A DNA stretch of 64,000 nucleotides from Saccharothrix saharensis (GTDB lineage: Bacteria; Actinomycetota; Actinomycetes; Mycobacteriales; Pseudonocardiaceae), in NCBI RefSeq assembly GCF_006716745.1, contig NZ_VFPP01000001.1:6955386-7019385 (forward strand), given 5' to 3'. Below are positions 1 to 8,118 of this stretch, in pieces (the stretch's first letter is position 1; each line of letters begins with the position of its first letter). Under the pieces are notes generated by a model. That model saw nothing but the letters and a program-made list of their open reading frames with translations, searched no databases and was not told the DNA's origin. The translations under genes were made by a program, and so were the position numbers.

Positions 1-1
1 G

Positions 2-310
2 TTGGCGGCCGACGTGCGGCGGGCCGGTCCGCGCATCCACTCCTACCAGGTGTGCGACTGGATCACGCCGCTGCCCGCCGACGTGCTGCTCGGGCGCGGG
101 CTGCCCGGTGACGGGCACATCGACCTGGTCGGGCTGACCTCGCTGGTGGCCGGCACCGGGTACGCCGGGTACGTGGAGGTCGAGGTGTTCAACGAGGAGG
201 TGTGGGCGCGGCCGTTCGACGCGGTCGCGGCGGAGCTGGTGCGGCGGCACGCGACCGGGTGGGAGCCGGTCGTGGACGGCGGCCACGACCGGCTGCCCGT
301 CACCCCTTAG
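2..310 (+). CDS. Sugar phosphate isomerase/epimerase family protein, C-terminal part
   Basis: The gene enters from the left edge, so only the last 102 codons are visible and the true start lies outside the window. The residues resemble the C-terminal third of xylose-isomerase-like TIM-barrel proteins of the IolE/sugar phosphate isomerase group: a conserved VCDW stretch, then a GRGLPGDGHIDL segment and a strand reading YVEVEVFNEEVW. In this family such segments carry metal-binding and substrate residues near the end of the barrel. The stop overlaps the stop of the convergent DyP gene by four bases. Function beyond the family cannot be given from a fragment, but two more members of the same fold occur later in the window. 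Confidence 0.75.
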   Translation: MAADVRRAGPRIHSYQVCDWITPLPADVLLGRGLPGDGHIDLVGLTSLVAGTGYAGYVEVEVFNEEVWARPFDAVAAELVRRHATGWEPVVDGGHDRLPVTP

Positions 311-1611
311 CGGGGCAGTTCCCGGCCCGCGGCGAGCAGGCGCAGCGTGCTCACCGACGGCACCAGCGCGTACAGCGCGCCGGTGGTCCGCACGAACCCG
401 CCGCCGATGACGGGGTCGACACCGGTGGGCGCGCCGCGCTCGCCCGGCGTGAAGTCCGGGTTGCGGGCCCGGGTCTGCTGGATGAACTCGAACTGCTCGG
501 CCAACGACGTGCAGTGGGCCACGAACACCAGGCCGCGCTCGCCGTCGCCGTCGTCGGCGGGGCCGAACGGGATGCCCCGGCGCAGGATGCGGTGCTGTCG
601 GGGCGTCCGGTGCGCGAAGGCGCGCGGGTTGGTCTTGCGGATGTGCGCCGGGCAGGGCGTGACGGCGCCGGTGGGGTCGTCGGAGTAGTCGAAGTCGTTG
701 GCGCGGACCCCGGCCAGCGGACGCCCGTCGGGGTGCCTGCCGATCAGCTCCGGTCCGCGGCCGTGGCGCTCGACGGCGTCGTGCCAGCCCTCGACGTCCT
801 GCGTGAGGCGGCGGATCACCTGGATCGAGCCGTCGGCGAGCCACGCGGCGGCCTCCGGGCGTGCCGACTCGGTCGGGTGGCCGAACACGAACTCGCCCGC
901 GTTCACGAGCACTTCCCCGGGCCGTGCCGCGCGGTGCCCGGGCCGGTCGCGATCCTCGTGGTGGAAGCCGCGCACGGCCGGCTGGGACACGCCGTCCTTG
1001 TAGCCGAAGTGCTCGCGCCCGCGCCGTTCGCCGGGGAGCGTGGCGGCCCGCTGCTCGTGGACCACCGTGACGCCGAGGAGGGTGTCGAGCACGTCCAGGT
1101 TCCGCGTGGTGGCGGCCAGGCGGTCCTCGTCGTCGGAGGCGACCGTGACGACGGCGTGCACGCGTTGGTCCGCCCGGCCGAACAGCCAGCGGGCGGGTGC
1201 CGAGTCGTCGGTGTCGCCGTTGGCCCGCGCGGCTTGTTCGGCCGTGTGCGGGAAGTGCTCGCGGAGGTCTTCCCGGGTCGCGTCGGGGTTGATGCTCAGC
1301 TCGACCAGGCCACCGGGCGTGAGCGACACGTTCGCCCAGGTCGCCTTCAGCCCGGCCGGGTCGCCGCCGAACATCGTGCGGCCGAGGGAGAACACCTCGT
1401 TGAAGTCCTCGACGTCGGCGGTGGTGGCGATGTGCCCGAGCATGGCGGCGAGCCAGGTGCGCCCCAGCTTCTCGTCGGTGAAGCGGACGAACCGGAACAC
1501 CTGGTGGTCCTTGTTGAACGCGGCCAGCACGTTGCCCTGGATCTCCTGGGACTCGCGCAGCGCCGGGCGCACCTCGGGCCCTTCCGCGCGCAGGTGCAGC
1601 AGGTCGGTCAT
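307..1611 (-). CDS. DyP-type heme peroxidase
   Basis: A 434-aa dye-decolorising peroxidase, expected to use hydrogen peroxide and heme to oxidise bulky substrates. The family signature GxxDG is present as GYKDG at residues 203-207, whose Asp is the distal acid. A later HRILRRGIPFG segment fits the region around the proximal heme-ligand His. There is no signal peptide or twin-arginine motif, so the protein is probably cytoplasmic or packed in an encapsulin; no encapsulin gene is nearby. The start at 1611 is followed by a good N-terminus of the long (C/D type) DyP kind. It runs convergent to the partial isomerase gene, with stops overlapping by four bases. Confidence 0.9.
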   Translation of the reverse strand: MTDLLHLRAEGPEVRPALRESQEIQGNVLAAFNKDHQVFRFVRFTDEKLGRTWLAAMLGHIATTADVEDFNEVFSLGRTMFGGDPAGLKATWANVSLTPGGLVELSINPDATREDLREHFPHTAEQAARANGDTDDSAPARWLFGRADQRVHAVVTVASDDEDRLAATTRNLDVLDTLLGVTVVHEQRAATLPGERRGREHFGYKDGVSQPAVRGFHHEDRDRPGHRAARPGEVLVNAGEFVFGHPTESARPEAAAWLADGSIQVIRRLTQDVEGWHDAVERHGRGPELIGRHPDGRPLAGVRANDFDYSDDPTGAVTPCPAHIRKTNPRAFAHRTPRQHRILRRGIPFGPADDGDGERGLVFVAHCTSLAEQFEFIQQTRARNPDFTPGERGAPTGVDPVIGGGFVRTTGALYALVPSVSTLRLLAAGRELPR

Positions 1612-1796
1612 CGCTCACCCCCTGACTGACAGGAGTGTCACGGTGGGCGCTGGATACGTCGCTCTGCGTTCGATCCGGGGTGGAATCCCGCCCCACCGGT
1701 CCAGGTCTGCGCGGACATCGCCCGGCCGTGTGGTGGGAGTGGCCCATCGGGTGGTTCCGGCGGCTTCGGCCGTGCGGCGGCCCTACGGTCCCGACC

Positions 1797-2624
1797 ATGA
1801 CCACGCCAGTCCAGGTGGGAGTGGCGACCTCCCGGGGCCCGAACCGCCCGCTCAACGCCGACGCCCACGCCCACGACAGCCACCGCGGCACGTTCGCGGC
1901 GGCGGTGGTGGACGGGATCGGCTCGACACCGGAGGTCGCCGACTTCGCCCGCGCCGCCGCCGTTGTCGCCGCGCGGATGGCGGCCCGGGGGACACCCGTG
2001 CTGGGCGTCGTCGCGGCCGCGGCGCCTTACGCCGACCCGGACGACGACCGTGCCGAGCCCGGTGGTGCGATCGTCGTGGCCTCGGTGCGGGCGGGTGAGC
2101 ACTGGCGCGTCGCCTACGCCGGCGACAGCGCCGCCTACGGCTTGAAGGACGACGGCACCCTGAGCCGCTTCACGACCCCCCACACCCTGGGCGAGGAACT
2201 GCGGCAACAAGGCGTCCCCGACACCGAGGCCGCCGCCCACGACCACAAACTGCGCCACCACGTGGGCCGCGTGCCGCTGTACGGCGTCGAGGGCTTCGAG
2301 GCGACGGCCCGGTTGTTGGTCCTGGCGTCGGACGGGCTGAAGGTGCCCCACGACGAGCTGCGCACCCTGCTCCTCGACCACGGCGACGACCCGCAGCGGT
2401 GCGCCGAACACCTGCTCGCCGCGGCACGTGCGCGCGGCAGCCGTGACGACGTCACGGTCCTGGTCATCCCCCACCCCGACCGCCCTGCGACCACTCAGCC
2501 GATGGACGAGAGGAGCGACGATGAGCCACGCCGACCGGAAGGACCGACCGGACCCGCAGAACCCGCCGGCGGACGAGAGTCCGACGCAGGAGTTCCCGAA
2601 GGTGCCGCGGAAGTAGTCGCCTGA
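1797..2624 (+). CDS. PP2C-family protein serine/threonine phosphatase
   Basis: A 275-aa soluble protein with the order of PP2C metal-binding motifs: N-terminal RPLNADAHAH in place of the usual RxxNED, then VVDGIG (DG motif), YAGDSAAYG (GDS motif), LASDGL and a final RDDVTVLV Asp motif. This supports a metal-dependent phosphatase acting on phosphoserine or phosphothreonine proteins. The ATG at 1797 was chosen because the homologous core begins there; an upstream in-frame extension has no family resemblance. The core ends near base 2480. The last 35 or so codons of the frame lose the strong third-position G+C bias, exactly where a second reading frame (2521-2616) gains it, so the true C-terminus may be shorter or the two genes overlap. 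Confidence 0.8.
   Translation: MTTPVQVGVATSRGPNRPLNADAHAHDSHRGTFAAAVVDGIGSTPEVADFARAAAVVAARMAARGTPVLGVVAAAAPYADPDDDRAEPGGAIVVASVRAGEHWRVAYAGDSAAYGLKDDGTLSRFTTPHTLGEELRQQGVPDTEAAAHDHKLRHHVGRVPLYGVEGFEATARLLVLASDGLKVPHDELRTLLLDHGDDPQRCAEHLLAAARARGSRDDVTVLVIPHPDRPATTQPMDERSDDEPRRPEGPTGPAEPAGGRESDAGVPEGAAEVVA
2521..2616 (+). CDS. Small 31-aa proline-rich hydrophilic peptide, overlapping the phosphatase gene
   Basis: This short ORF starts with ATG five bases after a perfect AGGAG ribosome-binding site and ends at TAG 2614-2616, inside the 3' end of the PP2C frame but in another frame. By direct count 29 of its 31 sense codons end in G or C, whereas the overlapping PP2C codons fall to about half. 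The peptide is charged and proline-rich (starts MSHADRKDRP, ends FPKVPRK), with no Cys and no membrane segment. A strong terminator follows 10 bases downstream. No function is recognised. It could be a small partner of the phosphatase. Confidence 0.5.
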   Translation: MSHADRKDRPDPQNPPADESPTQEFPKVPRK

Positions 2625-2626
2625 CC

Positions 2627-2660
2627 GGCCGGGCGGCGTGCTTCACCACGCCGCCCGGCC
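2627..2660. terminator. Strong intrinsic hairpin terminator
   Basis: A perfect 14-bp GC-rich stem (2627-2640 with 2647-2660) around a six-base loop CTTCAC lies just after the phosphatase and small-ORF stops. It would end their transcript. Confidence 0.85.
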
Positions 2661-2947
2661 CGGGTCCACGGTGCCTGTCCGGGTTCGCGGTGCCCGGCTG
2701 GGCATGCGGTGTGCCGCTGGGCTCTGCGGTATCCGGCCGGGGTCCGCATCGCCCGGCTCGGGTTCTGCGCGGCCTGGGTTCCGCGCGGCCTGGTCAGGCT
2801 TCGGGTGGTCCGGCTGGACCTGTGCCGCGCCACCCCGGTTCGCGGGATCCGGCTGGAGTTCGCGCTGTCGGTGCGCTGTCCGGCTCGGGCGCGTGTTCCG
2901 TCGAATGGCTCCCGCGCGAGGCCGCCGGGGCGCGCGAGGATCGGTCC
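2661..2947. repeat. Low-complexity intergenic stretch with degenerate short repeats
   Basis: About 290 bases with few A residues and many variants of a CCGGNTTCGCGG-like word. Bases 2760-2775 and 2776-2791 are a tandem 16-bp duplication with one mismatch. In-frame reading through it is possible but gives no recognisable protein, so the MFS gene is started after it. The MFS promoter must lie within it, but no clear -10/-35 pair was seen. Confidence 0.5.
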
Positions 2948-4135
2948 ATGGACCTCGCGGGGTCGCGGACGTTCGTCCCCCTGCTGGCGGTGAGCCTGTT
3001 GGCCGGCGTCGGGTACGCGCTGGCCGGGCCGTTCCTGTCCGCGTTCCTGATCAAAGACGTCGCGGCGGGCCCGGTCGCGGTGGGCGCGTTCCTGTTGGCC
3101 GGCTCGGTGGCGGCGCTGGTCGTCGGCACGGTCATCGGGCGGTTGTCGGACGCGCGGGCCGTGCGGCGCGGAGTGATCGTGTGGGGCGCGGTGGCGGCGA
3201 CGGCGGCGTACGGGCTGTTCGCGGTGACGCGCGACTACTGGCTGCTGCTCGTCGTGTCGTCGACGTTGGTGGCAGTCGCGTCGTCTTTGGTGCCGCAGAC
3301 GTTCGCCTACGCGCGGCAGGTCGTGGAGCGCAGCGGTTCGGCCAAGGGGCCCTTGGTGGTCAGCGCCGTGCGCATGGTGTTCTCGGTGTCGTGGGTGGTC
3401 GGACCGCCGGTGGGTGCGGTGCTGATCGACCGCGGCGGGTTCGCCGGGCTGTTCGCCGTGGCGGCCGTTCTGTACCTGGCGGCGGCGCTGGTGACGGTCG
3501 TGCTGCTGCCGGCGCTGGGCGGGGCGTCCGGGCCGGTGGCCGCGCGGGACGGTTCGCCGCGTCGCGTCCTGGTGTCGGCGGCGGTGGCGTTCGTGCTGTT
3601 GCAGGGCGCGGACATGGTGGGCTTCCTGGTGCTGCCGTTGTACGTGACCGACGTGCTGCACGGCACCACGTCCGACGCGGGCCTGATCATGGGGTTGTGC
3701 GCCGCCTTGGAGATCCCGTTGATGCCGGCGTTCGGCGCGCTGGCGTTGCGCGTCGACCACAAGGTGCTCGTGCTCGCGGGAGGTGTGGTGGCGTTGCTGT
3801 ACTACGCGGCGTTGCTGCTGACCACCGCGACCTGGCAGGTGGCCACCGCGCAGGTGCTGCACGCGATCTTCATCTCGGCCGTGATGGGCGTGGGCATCTC
3901 GTACTTCCAGGGCCTGGTCCCCGACCGGCCGGGATACGCGACGACCATGTACACCAACACGTTGACGATCAGCGCCATGGTGTCGGGGCCGCTGCTGGGG
4001 CTGGCCCAGGCCATGGGGTACCGGAGCGCGTTCGCCATCGCGTTCGTGCTGACGGTGCTCGGCCTGGGCGTGCTGCTCGTCACCGGTCGAGCCAGACGAG
4101 GTGCGCCCGACGGGTCCCGGCCGAGCGCGAGCTGA
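2948..4135 (+). CDS. MFS transporter, sugar-efflux (SetA/B)-like
   Basis: A 395-aa integral membrane protein with about twelve hydrophobic segments in two halves joined by a charged loop near residue 190-210. The order fits the major facilitator superfamily: an RLSD segment after TM2 and a second cytoplasmic loop LRVDHK after TM8. The short loops and overall pattern recall the sugar efflux transporter subfamily, so export of a small sugar or drug is plausible; the substrate is not visible. ATG 2948 is preferred because the upstream in-frame stretch is low-complexity. Its last 56 bases overlap the convergent 89-aa gene. Confidence 0.75.
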   Translation: MDLAGSRTFVPLLAVSLLAGVGYALAGPFLSAFLIKDVAAGPVAVGAFLLAGSVAALVVGTVIGRLSDARAVRRGVIVWGAVAATAAYGLFAVTRDYWLLLVVSSTLVAVASSLVPQTFAYARQVVERSGSAKGPLVVSAVRMVFSVSWVVGPPVGAVLIDRGGFAGLFAVAAVLYLAAALVTVVLLPALGGASGPVAARDGSPRRVLVSAAVAFVLLQGADMVGFLVLPLYVTDVLHGTTSDAGLIMGLCAALEIPLMPAFGALALRVDHKVLVLAGGVVALLYYAALLLTTATWQVATAQVLHAIFISAVMGVGISYFQGLVPDRPGYATTMYTNTLTISAMVSGPLLGLAQAMGYRSAFAIAFVLTVLGLGVLLVTGRARRGAPDGSRPSAS

Positions 4136-4349
4136 TCTCGAACAGCGCGCGGGCGTTCTCGGGGCTCTGGGAGCTGAGCCGGAAGCCGCCCTCCACCGCG
4201 CTCACCTCGGCCCGGTCCTCGAACGCGACGCCGTAACCGGCCACGCGCACGCTTTCCCGCTCGCCGTACTCCTCCACGATGGCGAACATCCGTGGCGCTT
4301 CCTCGTACGCCACTTCCCGGACCAATTCGGTGAACTCCTGCTCGGTCAT
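4080..4349 (-). CDS. Conserved 89-aa protein of the Scr1/DUF397 neighbourhood
   Basis: A short acidic cytoplasmic protein (starts MTEQEFTELV) without membrane segment or known catalytic motif. The ATG at 4349 is preceded by AAAGGAGAA at good distance, which decides the start over an upstream in-frame ATG at 4424. Proteins of this type are commonly found beside Scr1-type HTH regulators and DUF397 proteins in Pseudonocardiaceae (recalled from family context, not computed). It is transcribed away from the HTH gene, with about 158 bp between the two starts that can hold both promoters. Function unknown. Confidence 0.7.
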   Translation of the reverse strand: MTEQEFTELVREVAYEEAPRMFAIVEEYGERESVRVAGYGVAFEDRAEVSAVEGGFRLSSQSPENARALFEISSRSAGTRRAHLVWLDR

Positions 4350-4507
4350 CCCGGTTCTCCTTTCGCCCCACTGGCCAAGGCGCTGGTGATTACGCTGCGT
4401 CGCCGATACGGTGACCGCCGGCAAGGCTGCCCGCAGCCGAGATGGAATGCAAAAAACGCAGAAGGGTGCCTTGCATTCGCCATGCAGGATTGAGGAGGAC
4501 CGACACC

Positions 4508-5362
4508 TTGGCCGCGAAGAGGAGCACGCCGACCATCCGGTTGCGCAGGCTGGCCGGTCAGCTCAGACGACTTCGCGACGGCACCGGCCTGCGGCGGGAG
4601 GACGTGGAAGAGCGGACCGGCCTGCACTCCACCACCCTCTACCGCATCGAGACGGCCCGGTCCCGTCCCCAGTACCGGACCCTCGACATGCTTTTGCAGC
4701 TGTACGGCGTCCCGACCGACGAACAGGTCCGCCTGAAAGCTCTCTACAAGCAGTCGGCCGGAGAAGGCTGGATCCAGCCCTGGCACGAAAGCCTCCGCGA
4801 GGAGTACACGACCTACATCAGCTTCGAGCGCGAGGCGCACGGCATCCGCAACTACGCCGGGATGTTCGTGCCCGGGCTGCTCCAGACCGAGGACTACGCC
4901 CGGGCCGTGGTTCGCGGGATTTCGTATGCGGCATCCCCCGAACAAGTCGAAGATCGGGTGCGCACCAGAATGGAGCGACAGGCCGTCCTGACGACCGAAC
5001 GGCCGATCAGGCTCTGGGCGATCATCGACGAAGCCGCGCTGCACCGCTGGGTCGGGGGCGGGGAGGTCATGAGAGCGCAACTGAACCGCTTGCGGGAAGC
5101 AGTCGCCACTCCGGGCACGACGATCCAGGTCGTCCCGTTCGGCGCGGGCGCGCACCCCGGGATGCCGGGCGAATTCGTCGTCATGGACTTCGAGGACCCG
5201 CTCGACACCGACTTGATCTACGTCGACAGCCAGGCCGGCGAGATCTTCCTGGAGGCGGAGGCCGACATCGAGCGGTTCCGAGCCGACTTCGACCGGTTGG
5301 TGGCAGTGGCCAAGAGCCCCGACGACTCGGTAGAGATGATTGCCGAGATCGCCAACCGCTAG
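4508..5362 (+). CDS. Helix-turn-helix regulator, Scr1/DUF5753 family
   Basis: A 284-aa XRE-type DNA-binding protein. Residues about 10-70 form the HTH (LRRLRDGTGLRREDVEER followed by STTLYRIETARS). The remainder, with PGLLQTEDYARAV and ERQAVL segments, is the DUF5753 domain typical of actinobacterial Scr1-like regulators. A TTG start at 4508 is chosen: GGAGG sits nine bases upstream and the family's N-terminus begins there, while the upstream ATG at 4442 adds an unrelated Cys/Arg-rich tail. It is followed 24 bp later by a DUF397 gene, the usual partner. Such pairs are often described as toxin-antitoxin-like or morphogenesis regulators; the role here is not shown. Confidence 0.88.
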   Translation: MAAKRSTPTIRLRRLAGQLRRLRDGTGLRREDVEERTGLHSTTLYRIETARSRPQYRTLDMLLQLYGVPTDEQVRLKALYKQSAGEGWIQPWHESLREEYTTYISFEREAHGIRNYAGMFVPGLLQTEDYARAVVRGISYAASPEQVEDRVRTRMERQAVLTTERPIRLWAIIDEAALHRWVGGGEVMRAQLNRLREAVATPGTTIQVVPFGAGAHPGMPGEFVVMDFEDPLDTDLIYVDSQAGEIFLEAEADIERFRADFDRLVAVAKSPDDSVEMIAEIANR

Positions 5363-5386
5363 GCACGAAGGGAAATCGGGGCAGCT

Positions 5387-5572
5387 ATGGGTGATTCGTC
5401 GAGCGCGGCCTGGCGCAAGAGCAGCTTCAGCGGAGAGGGGCAGTCCTGCGTCGAGGTGATGCCGGTGGGTGAGGGCGTGGCGACGCGGGACTCGAAGAAC
5501 CCGACGGGGCCGACGCTGTCCTTCCCGGCGGGGGAGTGGCGGAAGTTCCTGGTCGGGCTCAAGGACTCCTGA
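5387..5572 (+). CDS. DUF397 domain protein
   Basis: A 61-aa protein consisting of a single DUF397 domain: the opening AAWRKSSFSGEGQSCVEV, a central VATRDSKNP and the final FPAGEWRKFL are the three conserved blocks. DUF397 proteins are small partners of DUF5753 HTH regulators in actinomycetes and are expected to bind them. It is co-directional with the HTH gene 24 bp upstream and is followed directly by a terminator, so the two probably form one transcript. Confidence 0.9.
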   Translation: MGDSSSAAWRKSSFSGEGQSCVEVMPVGEGVATRDSKNPTGPTLSFPAGEWRKFLVGLKDS

Positions 5573-5574
5573 CC

Positions 5575-5616
5575 ACGTCGGAGCCCGTCCCGAGAGCGTG
5601 GGGCGGGCTCCGACGT
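5575..5616. terminator. Bidirectional terminator
   Basis: A 17-bp stem with one G-T wobble (5575-5591 against 5600-5616) and an eight-base loop. It lies between the convergent DUF397 gene and the beta-lactamase-like gene and can serve both. Confidence 0.85.
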
Positions 5617-5620
5617 GCCG

Positions 5621-6661
5621 TCAGCCGCCGTTGCCCGGGCGGTACTGCGGGGTGCGGTAGGTGCGCGGCGTGTTCGCGGTGATGCGGAGGACCGAGTCGT
5701 ACAGCGACCGGCCGAGGGCGGCGCGGGCGCGCAGGGCCGGGTGGGTGGCGCCGTAGTTGTCCGCGTTCACGGCCTGGTCGCCGCTGTACTGCCCGGACGC
5801 GAACAGCGCGTAGGTGATGATCGGCTTGCCGTTCACGTCGAACACGATGCCGGCCTCGTTGCGGCCGTCGGCCTCCCAGCCGGCCTTCGTCGCCACGTTC
5901 AACCGCTCCGCCGAGGACAGGTTGAGCCTGATCCCGTCGGTGAACGACGTCAGCGACCGCAGCACCGTGAACAGGTGCTGGGTCGACTCCGGCGACAACA
6001 GCTCACCCGCCGCCAGCTTGCGCAGCATCGTGAACGTCTCGCGGGCCGTCGTGGTGCCGAGGTAGAACCGGTTCGGGTTGGCGACCGGCACGACCTGCGT
6101 GTGCACGAAGCCCTTGGCGCGCAGGATCTCGTTCAGCTCCAGGGCGGGCACGACCAGGCCGCACAGGCGCACCGCGGTGTTGTCCGACACCGTGAGCAGG
6201 TTGGCCAGGGCGTGGCCCACGGTCACCGAGCTCGGGTAACCGCCGTCGAGGTGGAAGATGCCGTCGGTGTCCCGGATGACGATGTCCGAGGTGACCTCGA
6301 CCCGCTGGTCCAGCCGGATCAACCCGCGGTCGACCTTGTCCAGCACGGCCACCGCGACGGCGATCTTGTTCACGCTGTAGGCCTCGACCACGCGGTCCGC
6401 CTGGGCGTCGACGGCGGGCTTCACCGTGCCGTCGGGGTCGGCCACGCCGATGTAGGACGACCAGGTGCCACGCGCCCGCGCCGTCTCCCACGCGTACTTC
6501 AGCGCGATCTTGCGGCGTGCGAGCTCGGCTGTCGTCGGGATCAACGCGTCCCACTCCGCCTCGGTGGTCTGCGCCTGGGCCGTCCCGGCGGTCGACCCGA
6601 GCACGGCGCTCGCCGCCGCCACCGAGCCGAGCCCCAGCGCGAACCTGCGGTTGATGTTCAT
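5621..6661 (-). CDS. Secreted class A beta-lactamase-like serine hydrolase
   Basis: A 346-aa exported protein. The N-terminus MNINRRFALG followed by a hydrophobic stretch and TAQAQ looks like a Tat or Sec signal of about 31 residues. Class A motifs are visible: SVNK (Ser96, Lys99) for SxxK and SDN at 159-161. The third motif is KAG (259-261) instead of KTG/KSG, and the ExxLN motif that carries the general-base Glu is not canonical (PALELN at 172-177). It may therefore be a penicillin-interacting or esterase-like relative, not an efficient beta-lactamase. ATG 6661, eight bases after GGGGG, was preferred to the ATG at 6709 because the signal peptide starts there. Confidence 0.82.
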   Translation of the reverse strand: MNINRRFALGLGSVAAASAVLGSTAGTAQAQTTEAEWDALIPTTAELARRKIALKYAWETARARGTWSSYIGVADPDGTVKPAVDAQADRVVEAYSVNKIAVAVAVLDKVDRGLIRLDQRVEVTSDIVIRDTDGIFHLDGGYPSSVTVGHALANLLTVSDNTAVRLCGLVVPALELNEILRAKGFVHTQVVPVANPNRFYLGTTTARETFTMLRKLAAGELLSPESTQHLFTVLRSLTSFTDGIRLNLSSAERLNVATKAGWEADGRNEAGIVFDVNGKPIITYALFASGQYSGDQAVNADNYGATHPALRARAALGRSLYDSVLRITANTPRTYRTPQYRPGNGG

Positions 6662-6760
6662 GTGCCCCCAATCAAGTGGATACCCCTTAAGACGCCACGG
6701 ACGGCTCAACTGTTGCTCCGATCCGGTGATTTCGATCTAACCAGCGGTAACGTGCGGGGC

Positions 6761-7468
6761 ATGGCGCAAGGGGTGTTCCTGGTGACCGGGGCCAGCAGGG
6801 GTATCGGCGCGGCGACCGCGCGGTTGGCGGCCGAGGCCGGCTACCGGCTCGTCCTCACGGCCCGTGACACGACGCGGCTCGCCGAACTCGCGGCTCGGCT
6901 CGGCGGTCCCGACCGGGTGTGGGTGGCCGCGTGCGACGTCCGGGTGTACGAGCAGGTCGCGGCGCTGATGGGCCGGGTCGAGGAGGAGTGGGGCAGCCTC
7001 GACGTGGTGTTCGCCAACGCGGGCGCGAGCGTGGTCACGTCGTTCACGTCGACCGACGGCGCGCCACCCGCCGAGTGGAGCGACATGGTGCTGACCAACG
7101 TGTGCGGGCCCGCGTTCACCGCGCGGGCGGCGATGCCCGCGTTGATGCGCCACGCCGGCCACCTGGTGCTGACCGGGTCGGCGGCGGGGCGCGGGGTGCG
7201 GCCGGGGAACCTGTACTCGGCGACCAAGTGGGCGGTGACCGGGTTGGCCCAGGCGATCCGGGCCGAGTGCGTCGGCACGGGCGTCCGCGTGACGCTCGTG
7301 CAGCCCGGCCTGACCGACACCGGCGGCATCCCGCCGTCCCGCGCGGCCGACCCGAAGCTGGAGCCGGAGGACGTGGCCCGCGCCGTGCTGTACGCGGTGG
7401 GCCAGCCGCGGACGGTGGACGTCAACGAGGTCCTGATCCGCCCGGTGGGTCAGGACGCCTACCGGTGA
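6761..7468 (+). CDS. Short-chain dehydrogenase/reductase
   Basis: A 235-aa classical SDR. TGASRGIG at 9-16 is the dinucleotide-binding glycine motif, ANAG follows, TGSAAG carries the catalytic Ser, and YSATK the catalytic Tyr and Lys. It should catalyse an NAD(P)-linked alcohol/ketone interconversion in the cytoplasm; the substrate is unknown. It is divergent from the beta-lactamase-like gene, 99 bp between starts. Downstream lie only gene remnants. Confidence 0.88.
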   Translation: MAQGVFLVTGASRGIGAATARLAAEAGYRLVLTARDTTRLAELAARLGGPDRVWVAACDVRVYEQVAALMGRVEEEWGSLDVVFANAGASVVTSFTSTDGAPPAEWSDMVLTNVCGPAFTARAAMPALMRHAGHLVLTGSAAGRGVRPGNLYSATKWAVTGLAQAIRAECVGTGVRVTLVQPGLTDTGGIPPSRAADPKLEPEDVARAVLYAVGQPRTVDVNEVLIRPVGQDAYR

Positions 7469-8084
7469 GCCCGGACCCCACGTCCCGCGACGCGGCCAGC
7501 ACCTCCGGCGCGGCGTCGAGCGCGTAGGGGGCGCCGAGCGGCAGCAGGTCGGCGGCCACGGGTTCGATCTCGTCCGCGCCCGACCGCACCCGGCACGTCC
7601 GGTCGTCGACCGGCTCCACCCGTCCCGGCAGCACCACCACCAGGCGTGACCGCACCACGGCCGCCGGCGCGCGGGGCGTCCATCCGGTCGACCCGGAACG
7701 TCCGCCAGTCGTCCCGCGCCGGATCGTAGGCCGGCAGGTACCAGCGCCGGTACGCGGTCACCGGGCTGCGCGGCTCGACCCGCCGCTCCCGGCCGCGGTG
7801 GGTGAACGCGACCACCTCGTGGTCCCGGCACGCCGCCGCCAGCACGCCCAACGCGGCCGGGCCGGACACCGGGCCCTCCACCGGCATCACCGCGATCGCG
7901 TCCCGCACGGCCGCGACCCGGTGCCGCAGCCGGGCCGGCAGCACCTGCTCCAGCTTGCCAACGCCCTGGTGGACGACTCCTCGGTGCCGTGCACGCCGGC
8001 CGCCGTGCGCAGACCAACGGCCACCGCCACCCCTTCGTCGTCGTCCAGGAGCAACGGCGGCAGGTCGCGGCCCGAGCGGGCCAC
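7466..8084 (-). pseudogene. Frameshifted, truncated WYL-domain (YafY-type) regulator
   Basis: Three reading frames of the minus strand together read like one YafY/WYL regulator. Bases about 8084-7960 give a LPPLLLDDDEGVAVAVGLR block. About 7960-7675 give KLEQVLPARLRHRVAAVRDA and the WYL core ending RRWYLPAYDPARDDWR. About 7660-7470 give the C-terminal part with RVEPVDDRTCRV. Two frame changes separate them, and the N-terminal DNA-binding domain is gone. The 5' break meets a hydrolase remnant of the other strand. Family assignment rests on recognisable blocks, so it is fairly sure; the gene cannot make a working regulator. Confidence 0.7.
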
Positions 8085-8118
8085 GCCGCACCCGCTGGCG
8101 ACGCTGGCGCAGCGTGCG

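Noticed and set aside
5615-6760. Plus-strand extension of the SDR frame back to 5615
   Set aside because: Antisense to the beta-lactamase-like gene; the SDR starts at 6761 with its glycine motif.
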